A stretch of DNA of 64,000 nt from Planctomycetia bacterium (GTDB lineage: Bacteria; Planctomycetota; Planctomycetia; Gemmatales; HRBIN36): contig JAEUIE010000068.1 in NCBI GenBank assembly GCA_016795155.1, forward strand, positions 1-64,000, read 5' to 3'. Shown here piece by piece: positions 1 to 8,668 of the stretch. Made by a program: the position numbers and the translations under genes. Every line of letters starts with the position of its first letter. Position 1 is the first letter of the stretch. Under the pieces are notes generated by a model, which worked only from the letters and a program-made list of their open reading frames with translations, ran no database searches and was not told where the DNA came from.

Positions 1-64
1 TGGGAACCGGTAACAATGGTTCAATCAATGCCCAGAGTTGATCATCCAAAATCGGTTTGGCCAT
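1..64 (-). mobile_element. IS5-type transposase, 5' end only (cut by window edge)
   Basis: Reading the minus strand from an ATG at 64-62 gives MAKPILDDQLWALIEPLLPV, the typical N-terminus of IS5-family (IS1031-like, DUF4096) transposases. An AAGGAG ribosome binding site lies about 8 bases upstream of the ATG. Only about 21 codons are in the window, so it cannot be judged whether the element is intact. The terminal inverted repeat should lie between about 65 and 130, but its partner is outside the window. The family call rests on one short but characteristic motif. Confidence 0.75.
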
Positions 65-187
65 AGCAGTGCTCCTTGCTCGCCAAACTTATAGCCTGAC
101 TGGACGAGAAGCACTAGCTCATTTTGTTAGATGCTCTTAGAATATCCTGGGTTTGACATCACACTCCGTTCTTCTTGTAGTTCCAAA

Positions 188-1267
188 ATGTCTAACACCA
201 GGGTACTACTGCCTCTACTTGCTTTGCATGAATTGTTGCCTGGTCAGCCTGCAGAAACCTTTGCCTTGTTTTGCGAAAGGCAACCCGGCAGGACACGTGA
301 GGGGAGGCCGTACTTTAGTTGCAAATTTAAGGACAGGTTTCGGGCAGTTACCTGCATGATCTGGTCCGAAAGCCCTTGGATAGTTGACTGTGAAAAGACC
401 TGGGAATTGGGACAGGCATACCGCTTGACTGTTCAGTACACGCACCATGAAAAATATGGCCCACAAATCGAAATTCTGAAATGGCGGCCGATTCATGCAG
501 ATGACAAATACAGTGGTTTCGATCTGGCCAACCTGGTGGACAGTTCCCGGTTTTCCATACCGCAAATGTGGGAAGAGATCAATCAACTGGTCGAAACGGA
601 GATTAGTCAACCGGCATTGAGATTGTTGATACATTCGCTCTATCAAAAGCACTCTGGAGTTTTGCAATCTCTACCAGCCAGTGATGGCAAGTTTTATCCT
701 TTTCGAGGCGGTTGGCTGGAGCATACTCTGTCACTGGTCAAATCCTGTATTGTGTTGTGTCAGCATTATCGACGACAATATGAGGGTGTTGAGCCATCAA
801 TCGACCGAGATCTGGTTCTGGCAGGTGCATTCCTGCACGATTTGGGAAGAGTAGCAGAATTCAGCACCGATCCCCTGGGAATACTGATCCAGCCAACAGT
901 TCAAGGCAAGCTGTTCGGTCATGTGACTCTGGGTAGGGATCTGGTACATCAGGCAGCACTTGAGCAAGGCGATGTGCATCCTGCGTTTCTGGAGAGGCTC
1001 GAACACGTCATCCTCAGCCATCTGGTACACCCCGAATGGGGCTCGCCACGACTTCCCATGATTCCTGAAGTACTCATTCTCCATCATGCCGATGATCTCG
1101 ATGCCAAACTCGAAATGTACCTGCGATGTCTCTCACGAGATCAGTCAACGGGGCCGTTTACCGCACGTGATCCGGTCCTGGGAAAGGTACTGCTGAAGCC
1201 TGCAGTATCAGACATGGCCGTAAATGAAACGGCCCAGGATAATCTTGGGCCGTCAAAGAAAATGTGA
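188..1267 (+). CDS. HD-domain 3'-5' exoribonuclease, YhaM-like
   Basis: A 359-residue protein with an N-terminal OB-fold-like part (about residues 1-110, with GRPYFSCKFKDR matching the YhaM 'NGKPYL..L.D' strand) followed by an HD domain. Metal-ligand motifs are visible: GGWLEHTLSLV, AFLHDLGR, GHVTLGRDLV, HVILSH and LHHADDLDAK. YhaM/CBF1-type enzymes trim RNA or single-stranded DNA from the 3' end, and this is probably a cytoplasmic RNA-processing enzyme. An in-frame ATG at 131 would add 19 residues unlike the family; the start at 188 matches family spacing, although neither has a good Shine-Dalgarno. The gene lies directly beside the IS fragment, so its promoter may be IS-derived or disturbed. 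Confidence 0.8.
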   Translation: MSNTRVLLPLLALHELLPGQPAETFALFCERQPGRTREGRPYFSCKFKDRFRAVTCMIWSESPWIVDCEKTWELGQAYRLTVQYTHHEKYGPQIEILKWRPIHADDKYSGFDLANLVDSSRFSIPQMWEEINQLVETEISQPALRLLIHSLYQKHSGVLQSLPASDGKFYPFRGGWLEHTLSLVKSCIVLCQHYRRQYEGVEPSIDRDLVLAGAFLHDLGRVAEFSTDPLGILIQPTVQGKLFGHVTLGRDLVHQAALEQGDVHPAFLERLEHVILSHLVHPEWGSPRLPMIPEVLILHHADDLDAKLEMYLRCLSRDQSTGPFTARDPVLGKVLLKPAVSDMAVNETAQDNLGPSKKM

Positions 1268-1279
1268 AAGGGGCAAAGG

Positions 1280-3904
1280 TTAGACCGATTGTGAATACGT
1301 CAGAATAAAGTCCGAGTAATTCATATGGCTGCCATTAGCAACCCCCATCATATGAATTCGCTGAGGATCATTGTCTCCAGGTACAAATCCGGTATGTGTT
1401 CTTGAGACAGCATTCCTTCCGTATGTCCGCATATGTTCTTTGCCACCATCCGGATTAGCTGCAGCAAAGGAGAAGTAGGCGATAGGCTTGTTTGACGCGA
1501 TGACATTGGATGGATTGTTCGTCAGGAAGGAATCAGCAGTTCCTCGTGGAATGTAATACACGCCGAAGAATGAGCCGCTTGCCATGGTCAGGGAGCGAGT
1601 CTTTTCGCCTGGTTTATCACCTTTGGTAAACAGGGCTTGCCTGCTGAGTAAACTCAACGCAGCTTGTGCGTAGCCAACATCACCGGGTTTCAGAGTTCGG
1701 TCCGGGTCACTTGCAATCGGAGCAGGGATCGTACCCTCGGCATCGAGAACCTGGAAGATGCCAATCTCCCCACCCATGGGTCGATATCGGCTATTTAGTG
1801 TTGGCAGCATGGCAAACTTGGTTGTTACCGGTAGGCCGTTTCCAGCCAGATCGACAGCCAGGGCTCCAACTGGTTTAATGGCTGGATTTTTACGAATCGA
1901 GAAGACCAGGTCATTGTAATCCCGGTCACCACCTTTCCAGGTGTCCTCAAATCCGTAGATAGCACGATTACCAGTGCGTTGCGTAAAATGTTCAGCATGG
2001 TAAATACCATCTTTGTTGGCAGCACGGATTGACGAGTATATCTGGCTGCTGGAATTAGCAACTGCTTTGGTGATAGTAGAATCGGCTGACAGGTAGAAAG
2101 CCAGTTTCGTACCAGCGGGGAAGGTGAGAGTTTTCGAAACGCGAGTACCACCAGACTGGAATGAGAAGAGTACTTGCCTGTCACTGCTGGCAGCAACCTT
2201 TGACCAATAGTTGCTAGCTGATGGGGCAACACCATCTACGCTGCCGGAGAGATCATCCACAACGTAAAGTCCCAACTCGTTCTTGTAGCCTGCGGTAGAG
2301 ATGATGAAATCAAATCGCAATTCAACCTCTTCACCTGCGTTACCAGGTACGACGTAAATCTGCTGCATCAATGGTGCAAAATTGATCTTGAGGGCTGCAC
2401 TGGGCAGTGAATCAAACCCATTACTGGATACCACTGCCGTTATGGCATTTTCACCGAGCATCAAGGTGTTGGATGTAAAGGTGTAACGGTAGGTTGCAGA
2501 ATCGCCATTAACGCTGGTCTGGGTAGCAGTTCCAATCTGGGTACCATTGCGATAGATCTTCACAGTCTGACCGGCAGGGGCTGTCAATTGAATAGTAGGT
2601 GTGTCATTGGTGACAGTGTTGCCTGGGTTGACCTCTGTGCTATTAACGATGGAGAGATCTACAGGACTGATCGGATTGTCCGTTACCAGCAGATTGAAGT
2701 TCTGTGTGTCAAAATCATCCTGTACAGGGTTGTTGGAATTGCTGGTAACTCCAATCTTGAGATTGAGCAGGCCAGTGAAATCCTGTGCAGGCGTCAAAGT
2801 AACACGAGCGGTAGTATTGGTCAGCTTGACGATCGACACGCTGACATCAGCATTGTTGCCTATGACAGAGAAGTTTGCGTTTCGTACGACGAATGTCAGG
2901 TCATCGTTTTCCAGGTCAACCGCACTGATATCAAATGTTATCGGCGTATTGGTATTCGTCTGGCGATCAGGAGTAGCGTTAAGGAAGGGACGATCATTAG
3001 TGATGACGCCATTGACGCTATCCGCCTGCACAGTCACGTTGACATTTCGCGTCGCGGTTTCATTGCGAGAATTTTTTGCGGTAACGGTGACAGAACCCGT
3101 TCCGATGAAACTGCCCAACGAAGAAAGATCTAGAATCGCATACTTATTAGAGTTGATCACCGAGGCATGATTAATAACGACATCTGTGTTGGGCTTACTG
3201 TTCGTGACGGGTGTTGTGATGACCTTTTGAAAGATATCAAGACCATCAACGATTTGACCAAAAATGGTATGGTTGAAGTTCAAATGTTGTGGAAAAGATG
3301 CTGTACTGGAAGTGTCGGTAATGAAGAACTGGGAATCGTTATCATCATCGCCGGCATTAGCCATGGCAAAGAGGCCAAAACTGTTGAATGTCAGACTGCT
3401 GTTGAATTCATCTACAAACTCGGTTCCTGAACCGCCTGTTCCATTGCCGAGTGGATCGCCACCCTGTGCCATAAACCCCGAGATAACTCGATGGAAGATC
3501 AGGCCGTTATAAAACCCAGTGTTGACTAACTCGATGATTCGAGCAGTGGTTATCGGTGCTTTATCTTCAAATAACTTGAGCACCAGGTTGCCACTGAAAT
3601 TGGCACCAGTACTGTCCTTGCCGCTGACATTCATGACGATGAGTCTGCCAGTGGAGATGATGTTCGCATTAATGCTGTTATTGGCGCTGGTGACACTATA
3701 GGTTAAAGGCAATCCATTAGAGTCAATAGCTTCCAATGGTATATATGTGTGCTTGCCAACCAGGACTGGTGGGGCAGTGATCGTGCCCAGAGTTACTGTC
3801 AAAGCCAGGCGATCTTCGAGCGTTTCCAGACTCAAAGGTCGTTTGGTTATTGAATTGGGAATTGATTTGGAATATCGACGGGTGAAGAAACGGCCCAGAC
3901 CCAT
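1280..3904 (-). CDS. Exported multidomain protein: cyclophilin PPIase domain, cadherin-like repeats, DUF4114
   Basis: An 874-residue protein. Residues 26-35 (LETLEDRLAL) are the planctomycete LE-x-R export-associated motif. A cyclophilin-type peptidyl-prolyl isomerase domain follows (about 106-256) with FHRVISGFMAQGGDP, which keeps the catalytic Arg and Gln, and SQFFIT. The middle is Thr/Asn-rich beta repeats resembling cadherin/bacterial Ig folds. The C-terminal third holds a DUF4114 signature (YGFEDTWKGGDRDYNDLVF), an Asp-rich probable calcium site. The start at 3904 has GGAG 8 bases upstream; an ATG at 3946 adds 14 residues with no ribosome binding site. It is probably a secreted or surface protein; folding activity outside the cytoplasm is inferred. 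It is convergent with the HD gene, 12 bases apart. Confidence 0.85.
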   Translation of the reverse strand: MGLGRFFTRRYSKSIPNSITKRPLSLETLEDRLALTVTLGTITAPPVLVGKHTYIPLEAIDSNGLPLTYSVTSANNSINANIISTGRLIVMNVSGKDSTGANFSGNLVLKLFEDKAPITTARIIELVNTGFYNGLIFHRVISGFMAQGGDPLGNGTGGSGTEFVDEFNSSLTFNSFGLFAMANAGDDDNDSQFFITDTSSTASFPQHLNFNHTIFGQIVDGLDIFQKVITTPVTNSKPNTDVVINHASVINSNKYAILDLSSLGSFIGTGSVTVTAKNSRNETATRNVNVTVQADSVNGVITNDRPFLNATPDRQTNTNTPITFDISAVDLENDDLTFVVRNANFSVIGNNADVSVSIVKLTNTTARVTLTPAQDFTGLLNLKIGVTSNSNNPVQDDFDTQNFNLLVTDNPISPVDLSIVNSTEVNPGNTVTNDTPTIQLTAPAGQTVKIYRNGTQIGTATQTSVNGDSATYRYTFTSNTLMLGENAITAVVSSNGFDSLPSAALKINFAPLMQQIYVVPGNAGEEVELRFDFIISTAGYKNELGLYVVDDLSGSVDGVAPSASNYWSKVAASSDRQVLFSFQSGGTRVSKTLTFPAGTKLAFYLSADSTITKAVANSSSQIYSSIRAANKDGIYHAEHFTQRTGNRAIYGFEDTWKGGDRDYNDLVFSIRKNPAIKPVGALAVDLAGNGLPVTTKFAMLPTLNSRYRPMGGEIGIFQVLDAEGTIPAPIASDPDRTLKPGDVGYAQAALSLLSRQALFTKGDKPGEKTRSLTMASGSFFGVYYIPRGTADSFLTNNPSNVIASNKPIAYFSFAAANPDGGKEHMRTYGRNAVSRTHTGFVPGDNDPQRIHMMGVANGSHMNYSDFILTYSQSV

Positions 3905-4134
3905 GGAGCGACTCCGTGCGCAAAAGGTGCATATCCATCCACGCATTAGAATCGGCGTGGGTGCAAGCTTAGACGTACCAGATTCGGTTTTGCTCCATGC
4001 CAGAACGCTATTTTTTTAACGTTTTTACATATCCTGACGGTAATAGCTTTTACAACTACTCAGACAGGCATGTGCTAATGTCTGAATTGTAGAAAAACCC
4101 GAATCATTTTACTGCTACACTTTTCTGTTTTTGC

Positions 4135-4608
4135 ATGAATTATTCAAGCTTCAACACTGAAAGTTCCTTAGCTGCGTGGCGATGGGTCTTGCTGCGCTGG
4201 CTACTGCGAATATGTGGACTGGTCGATTGTCTGGCTATTTTTGTGGTATTTCTATCGCCAGAAACCATTACCAAGTTACATAGTTTGATGGGACAAGACC
4301 CGTTTCCTCAGACCGTAATTTCATACTATATGGCACGGTCTGTATCACTGATGTATGTTGCTCATGGTGTATTACTGATTTACGTTTCTTTTGATACTCA
4401 GCGTTGGTTCGAGTTGATTCGTGTCCTGGCAATTATCTCAGTTTTGCAAGGTCTCATTCTGGTCTATGTTGATATTGCTTCTGGTATGCCCTGGTGGTGG
4501 ACTCTGGTGGAAGGACCGTTACTGGCATCCTGGGGCGTGGTGGTATTGGTTCTTACTCATCACAAAAAAAGATGCCATGCTGCGAAACAACATGGCATCA
4601 TTGAATAG
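4135..4608 (+). CDS. Small integral membrane protein, unknown function
   Basis: 157 residues with four predicted membrane segments (about 20-42, 66-88, 95-115 and 120-142) and a basic C-terminus. No enzyme motif is seen. It is transcribed divergently from the cyclophilin gene over a 230-base gap with no recognisable promoter. Its last codons (4571-4599) double as the antisense copy of the transcription terminator for the convergent tricorn protease gene. Not assigned to a named family; the function is unknown. Confidence 0.7.
   Translation: MNYSSFNTESSLAAWRWVLLRWLLRICGLVDCLAIFVVFLSPETITKLHSLMGQDPFPQTVISYYMARSVSLMYVAHGVLLIYVSFDTQRWFELIRVLAIISVLQGLILVYVDIASGMPWWWTLVEGPLLASWGVVVLVLTHHKKRCHAAKQHGIIE
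4571..4599 (-). terminator. Rho-independent terminator of the tricorn protease gene, inside the opposing ORF
   Basis: On the minus strand a perfect 9-bp stem GATGCCATG/CATGGCATC with an 11-base loop is followed at once by seven T residues (forward 4564-4570 is all A). This is 20 bases past the stop of the minus-strand protease gene. It lies wholly within the 3' coding end of the plus-strand gene at 4135-4608. Confidence 0.85.
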
Positions 4609-4618
4609 AGAATTGAGA

Positions 4619-7600
4619 TTACTTTCGTTCAGTAGCTTTCATCAGCTTGGGTCTGGGGCGAGACTGCCATTCTGCAACATCCTTGCTCAGAACCTCAACC
4701 GCTTTCATCAGTTGGATATCCTTGCCCGATGGCATTTCACCAGGGTTAGGCCAGAGTTGATGATCCGGAACACAGCCATTGAGTTCCATATCCTGGCCAT
4801 CATTCACCAGATACCAGCCTCGGAAAGGCAATCGCAGAAAGCCAACATCCATGATGCTGGTACCACCGGTGCTGATCACGCCTCCAGCAGTTGTCACTCC
4901 TACGATTTGCCCCCTCTTTAAGGTCTTGATTGCGTGGCTGAAAATCTCTGCGTTGGAGAAACTGTTCTGGTTGCACATGACTACGATCGGTTTGTTCCAG
5001 GATGCATAGATTTTGCGATCTATTGGATAACCAACTTGATTACCACCTCGCGGTACTGTCAGAGCATGAACAGGCTGTGTTAATGCCGTCAGCAAATGAT
5101 CAGCGGTCGAACCACCACCATTATCGCGCACGTCAATAATCAAGCCATCCTTGCCATGACCAGCGGAGTATAACTCTTCCTGGAATTTCCAGAAAGTAGG
5201 CATGCTCATACCGCTGATGTGCAGGTACCCAAGCTTGCCATGGGATGCTTTCTCCACCATGGCACGGTTATCCTGCAGCCATTTTTCGTAAAGCAGGTTG
5301 CGGGTTGCAGCAACACCGATGGGACGAATCTTGACGGATCGTTCCTCGCCGTTTGTATTCTTTACCTGCAACTGAACATCAGTATTGGGAGCCAATGTCA
5401 AGACTTCCGACAGATCGGTAGAAGGATCAACTTTGGTTCCATTGATAGAGAGTATGATCTCATCTTTCTGGATTCTGCTTTTCTTCAGATCAGCAGGTCC
5501 CTTCGGAAGTACATCACGGACTTTCAAACCAGGCCCCGGATAGTTCTGATCAAAGCGAACGCCTAAATGAACCGTCTGCATCCGCCAGTTGCCAGCCTGT
5601 TCGGTTGGCTCATTGCCCGGAGGCGTTCCGGGTGCTGGTGGAGTCGTGCGTCCTGCCATGAATCCAAGGTGAGACCCATTCAGTTCACCCAGCATCAAAT
5701 TGATAACAGTTCCCAGAGTTTCAACATCGACCACTTCCTTGGCCATGCCGATGTATTTCTGCCTTATGGCATTCCAGTCATTACCGCCGAGGTTACCGTC
5801 GTAGAAATTGTCGCGCATCGTTCGCCAGGCGAGATCGAAAGCAGCTGCATATTTCTCAGGCAGGTTGACCGTCTGCATCGCTGTAAAACGATAATTAGTG
5901 GGTGTAGCTCCCGTCATACCAATGACAGCAACCGAAGGCACACCGGCGATGTTACCAACGATCTGAGAACTTCGTATCCAGCGAGGCTGGCTGATACTGG
6001 GCAGATTGATGGATTTGGGAGTCAGGCTGTCTGGGAATTCAACCGTATGAATACTGGTAGTACCTGCCGTAGTTGCACTGAATGCCAGCTTTTTACCATC
6101 CGGTGACCAGAACAGATTCCCTTCAGTTGAATTCGGAATGGATATTCGATGCAGGCGATCCTGCAAGCCATCGAAATCAATTTCAACTTTGGTGATTCGT
6201 AATGGGCGAATCGGTGAATCGTCAGTAGCAGGGGTGCTACCTTCCGTTGCACCTGATGCAGGAGCACCTGTAGGTGGTCCACCTCCGCCTGGACGTCGGC
6301 GGGGAGGTTGTTCAGAAGATTCTTTCTTATTCGCAGGGTCTGGTTGAGTCTTGGCTGGTGGTTCTTTGCCTGGATCCTTTGCTGGTTCTGTGGTCTTTTG
6401 TGGAGCACCTGAAGTTCCGCCGGGTGCTCTTCTTGCCCGGTTGAGTTTCTCCAGTGCTTTTTCCATAGTTCGGTCGCGTGTTCCCGTTTCTTCAGTCTCC
6501 TTGGTGAGAGGGACATAATACACATCGGTTTCATCTATATTTCTTCGACCAGTAAATGCAATCATCTTGCCGTCGGGCGACCAGGTCGGATTGCGGTCTT
6601 CAAATGGATGTCGGGAAACATTAAATGCAGGTCTGGATTCATCAACTGGTTTGATGTAGATGTCACTGTTAAAATCATTATCTTCATGAGCGTATACCAG
6701 CCACTTGCTGTCAGGCGACCAGTCGTACTGAACACCGCTGAAACCGGAGACGAAGACTTTGGGGTTCTTGCCGTCGGCATCGGCAATAACGAGATTACCT
6801 CGGCCTTTACCATACGCGATTTTGGTTCCATCGGGGCTGAATCGGATATTGGATTCTGTTTCGGGATCATTGGTTAACTTCGACATTTTAAACGAAGTAT
6901 TCTGGAACCAGAATTTGGTTTTATCTGTTCGTTCCACCTGCCAGATGTCGCATTGTCCACCCGTATCGCTGACTACCAGAATCCGATCATTGTCGGGTGA
7001 GAAGACGGGATTAGTTTCTTCTTCAGCGCTTTTGGTGATTTGGACAGGTTCACGCAGTTCAGTATCCATGACCCATAAGTCGCCACCGGCTGTGAAAGCA
7101 ACTTCCAACCCGTCCTGTGAAAATGCAGTGGAAGTTGCACTTGTCAAAGTACGCCGTTGAGTCGTTTCGATGGGCCTGTCTCCAGCATAGGTCAACTGAA
7201 TTTTTTCGGGTGTTTTTTCTGCACCTGGAGTGTACCGGTACAGATCAAAGAGATGGCGGAAGACGATAGTCTTTCCATCCTTACTGATGCACGGATAAAC
7301 GATGGCATCCTGTTCGAATCTTGTCAGTTGCGCTTTCTTTCCATCAGCGCTCATCTCCCACAGATTAGGAGCAGCACCCTGGCCAGCCTTGCCTTCAGGG
7401 ACACCGACAAAATAAAAGCCATTGCCATCGGGCTTCCACATCGGCCAGCGGGCATCCCATTCATTGACAATCACGGGGGTGAAGGATTTCTTGTTAAGAT
7501 CGTACATCCAAATCTGGCTGGCTTGTGTGCCGTGATAACCTTTTCGCCACCACTGGTGTCCTTCGCGTGTGAACAGCAGCTTGCTGCCATCGGGTGACAA

Positions 7601-8110
7601 GGAGCCGTTGCTGCCGTAATCATCAAAAAGTAGTTTTTCCGGTTCACGCTTGGTAGTGTTGATCAGGAAGAAGCGTTCAGCCCCCCTGCCTGACCAATAG
7701 TGGTCGCGTGAGCCCGAAGTGATAACCTGTTTGCCATCGGGGTGCCAGCCCAGGAGGTTGTATCCTGCAGTATGAAAGGTCACTTGTTTGGGAATGCCAC
7801 CATTCACGGAAACAGTGTAGACCTGATTGCCATTGTCCCGGTCACTGACGAATGCAATGGTTTTCCCATCAGGAGAAAACTTGGGGTCACGATCACGTGC
7901 GGGGTGAGTCGTAATCTGCTTGACATTGCCGCCCTTTGAATCGGCTAACCAGATATCGCCATTCCAATCAAACGCGAGCCACTGCCCATCAGGAGAAAGT
8001 GCTGGGTTATTCACCAGTCGCAGATTGATTCCTGGTTCAGCTGCCTGAGGTGTTGTTGAAGCCAGTAAAGTTAATGCAAAGGTGAAACCAAGCAGCATGA
8101 ATCGAAGCAT
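4619..8110 (-). CDS. Exported tricorn-type protease (beta-propellers, PDZ, S41 serine peptidase)
   Basis: 1163 residues. A signal peptide (about 1-24) leads into many WD40/TolB-type SPDG propeller blades, a Pro/Gly-rich linker, a second propeller, a PDZ domain and an S41 peptidase core. The four tricorn catalytic residues can be placed: Ser-His in LNGSHLGF, the nucleophile in NSFSNAEIF and Glu in DMELNGCVPD; DVRDNGGGST is the oxyanion region. Tricorn enzymes degrade oligopeptides; the signal peptide suggests a periplasmic role. The ORF opens at TTG 8128, but the ATG at 8110 with GGGA upstream is preferred. The rhodanese gene lies 125 bases upstream on the same strand. Confidence 0.92.
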   Translation of the reverse strand: MLRFMLLGFTFALTLLASTTPQAAEPGINLRLVNNPALSPDGQWLAFDWNGDIWLADSKGGNVKQITTHPARDRDPKFSPDGKTIAFVSDRDNGNQVYTVSVNGGIPKQVTFHTAGYNLLGWHPDGKQVITSGSRDHYWSGRGAERFFLINTTKREPEKLLFDDYGSNGSLSPDGSKLLFTREGHQWWRKGYHGTQASQIWMYDLNKKSFTPVIVNEWDARWPMWKPDGNGFYFVGVPEGKAGQGAAPNLWEMSADGKKAQLTRFEQDAIVYPCISKDGKTIVFRHLFDLYRYTPGAEKTPEKIQLTYAGDRPIETTQRRTLTSATSTAFSQDGLEVAFTAGGDLWVMDTELREPVQITKSAEEETNPVFSPDNDRILVVSDTGGQCDIWQVERTDKTKFWFQNTSFKMSKLTNDPETESNIRFSPDGTKIAYGKGRGNLVIADADGKNPKVFVSGFSGVQYDWSPDSKWLVYAHEDNDFNSDIYIKPVDESRPAFNVSRHPFEDRNPTWSPDGKMIAFTGRRNIDETDVYYVPLTKETEETGTRDRTMEKALEKLNRARRAPGGTSGAPQKTTEPAKDPGKEPPAKTQPDPANKKESSEQPPRRRPGGGGPPTGAPASGATEGSTPATDDSPIRPLRITKVEIDFDGLQDRLHRISIPNSTEGNLFWSPDGKKLAFSATTAGTTSIHTVEFPDSLTPKSINLPSISQPRWIRSSQIVGNIAGVPSVAVIGMTGATPTNYRFTAMQTVNLPEKYAAAFDLAWRTMRDNFYDGNLGGNDWNAIRQKYIGMAKEVVDVETLGTVINLMLGELNGSHLGFMAGRTTPPAPGTPPGNEPTEQAGNWRMQTVHLGVRFDQNYPGPGLKVRDVLPKGPADLKKSRIQKDEIILSINGTKVDPSTDLSEVLTLAPNTDVQLQVKNTNGEERSVKIRPIGVAATRNLLYEKWLQDNRAMVEKASHGKLGYLHISGMSMPTFWKFQEELYSAGHGKDGLIIDVRDNGGGSTADHLLTALTQPVHALTVPRGGNQVGYPIDRKIYASWNKPIVVMCNQNSFSNAEIFSHAIKTLKRGQIVGVTTAGGVISTGGTSIMDVGFLRLPFRGWYLVNDGQDMELNGCVPDHQLWPNPGEMPSGKDIQLMKAVEVLSKDVAEWQSRPRPKLMKATERK

Positions 8111-8235
8111 GGAGATATTCCCAAACAAACAGGTTCAATAGGCCTTTTGAAGATTGTGTGCAGATGAAGCCGCAAGATCAAGTAACAGAATGGTGAGACT
8201 TTGATGAGATTCGTTTTGCAGTAACGATTGATCAG

Positions 8236-8565
8236 TTAACGATAACGGGCAATGGATGGATCAATTTCGATAGACCAGGCATCAATCCCTCCATCAAGCG
8301 AAAAGAGGTTCTGAAAGCCTTGTTGTTCGAGGAATAAAGCTGCTTGCCAGCTTCGTACGCCGTGATGACAGTAGACCACTATTTCTTGATCACCTTCAGC
8401 AACTACTTCATTGAATCGACGTGGCAGTTCGTGCAGTGGAATCAACATACTCTGAGATAAAGCAACAAATTCGTGTTCAACGGGCAATCGAACATCCAGA
8501 AGAAATACCTTCTTTGGATCTTTCAGTAGTTCAGCCAATTCTGAAGGCGAAATGGTTCTGGGCAT
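8236..8565 (-). CDS. Single-domain rhodanese-like sulfurtransferase
   Basis: 109 residues forming one rhodanese domain. The active-site loop CHHGVRS has the catalytic Cys and the basic residue typical of MoeB/ThiI-associated and GlpE-like rhodaneses, and LLDVRLPVEHE is the CH2A-type motif. No signal peptide is seen, so it is cytoplasmic. It probably carries sulfur as a persulfide, but the partner is unknown because neighbours give no hint. It may be co-transcribed with the tricorn protease downstream. Confidence 0.88.
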   Translation of the reverse strand: MPRTISPSELAELLKDPKKVFLLDVRLPVEHEFVALSQSMLIPLHELPRRFNEVVAEGDQEIVVYCHHGVRSWQAALFLEQQGFQNLFSLDGGIDAWSIEIDPSIARYR

Positions 8566-8668
8566 TGTTCGGCGAGAATATGATTTGATGATTTAACGGA
8601 CTGACCTTGTGTCAATCTGGGAATGTTTTATAAGGCAGGCAGCCCCGGAAGCAAGCGAAAGGGTTGCA

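Noticed and set aside
2588-3170. Two long plus-strand ORFs (181 and 189 codons) inside the cyclophilin/DUF4114 gene
   Set aside because: They run antisense to a convincingly coding gene, overlap each other in two frames, and have no family resemblance; they are shadows.
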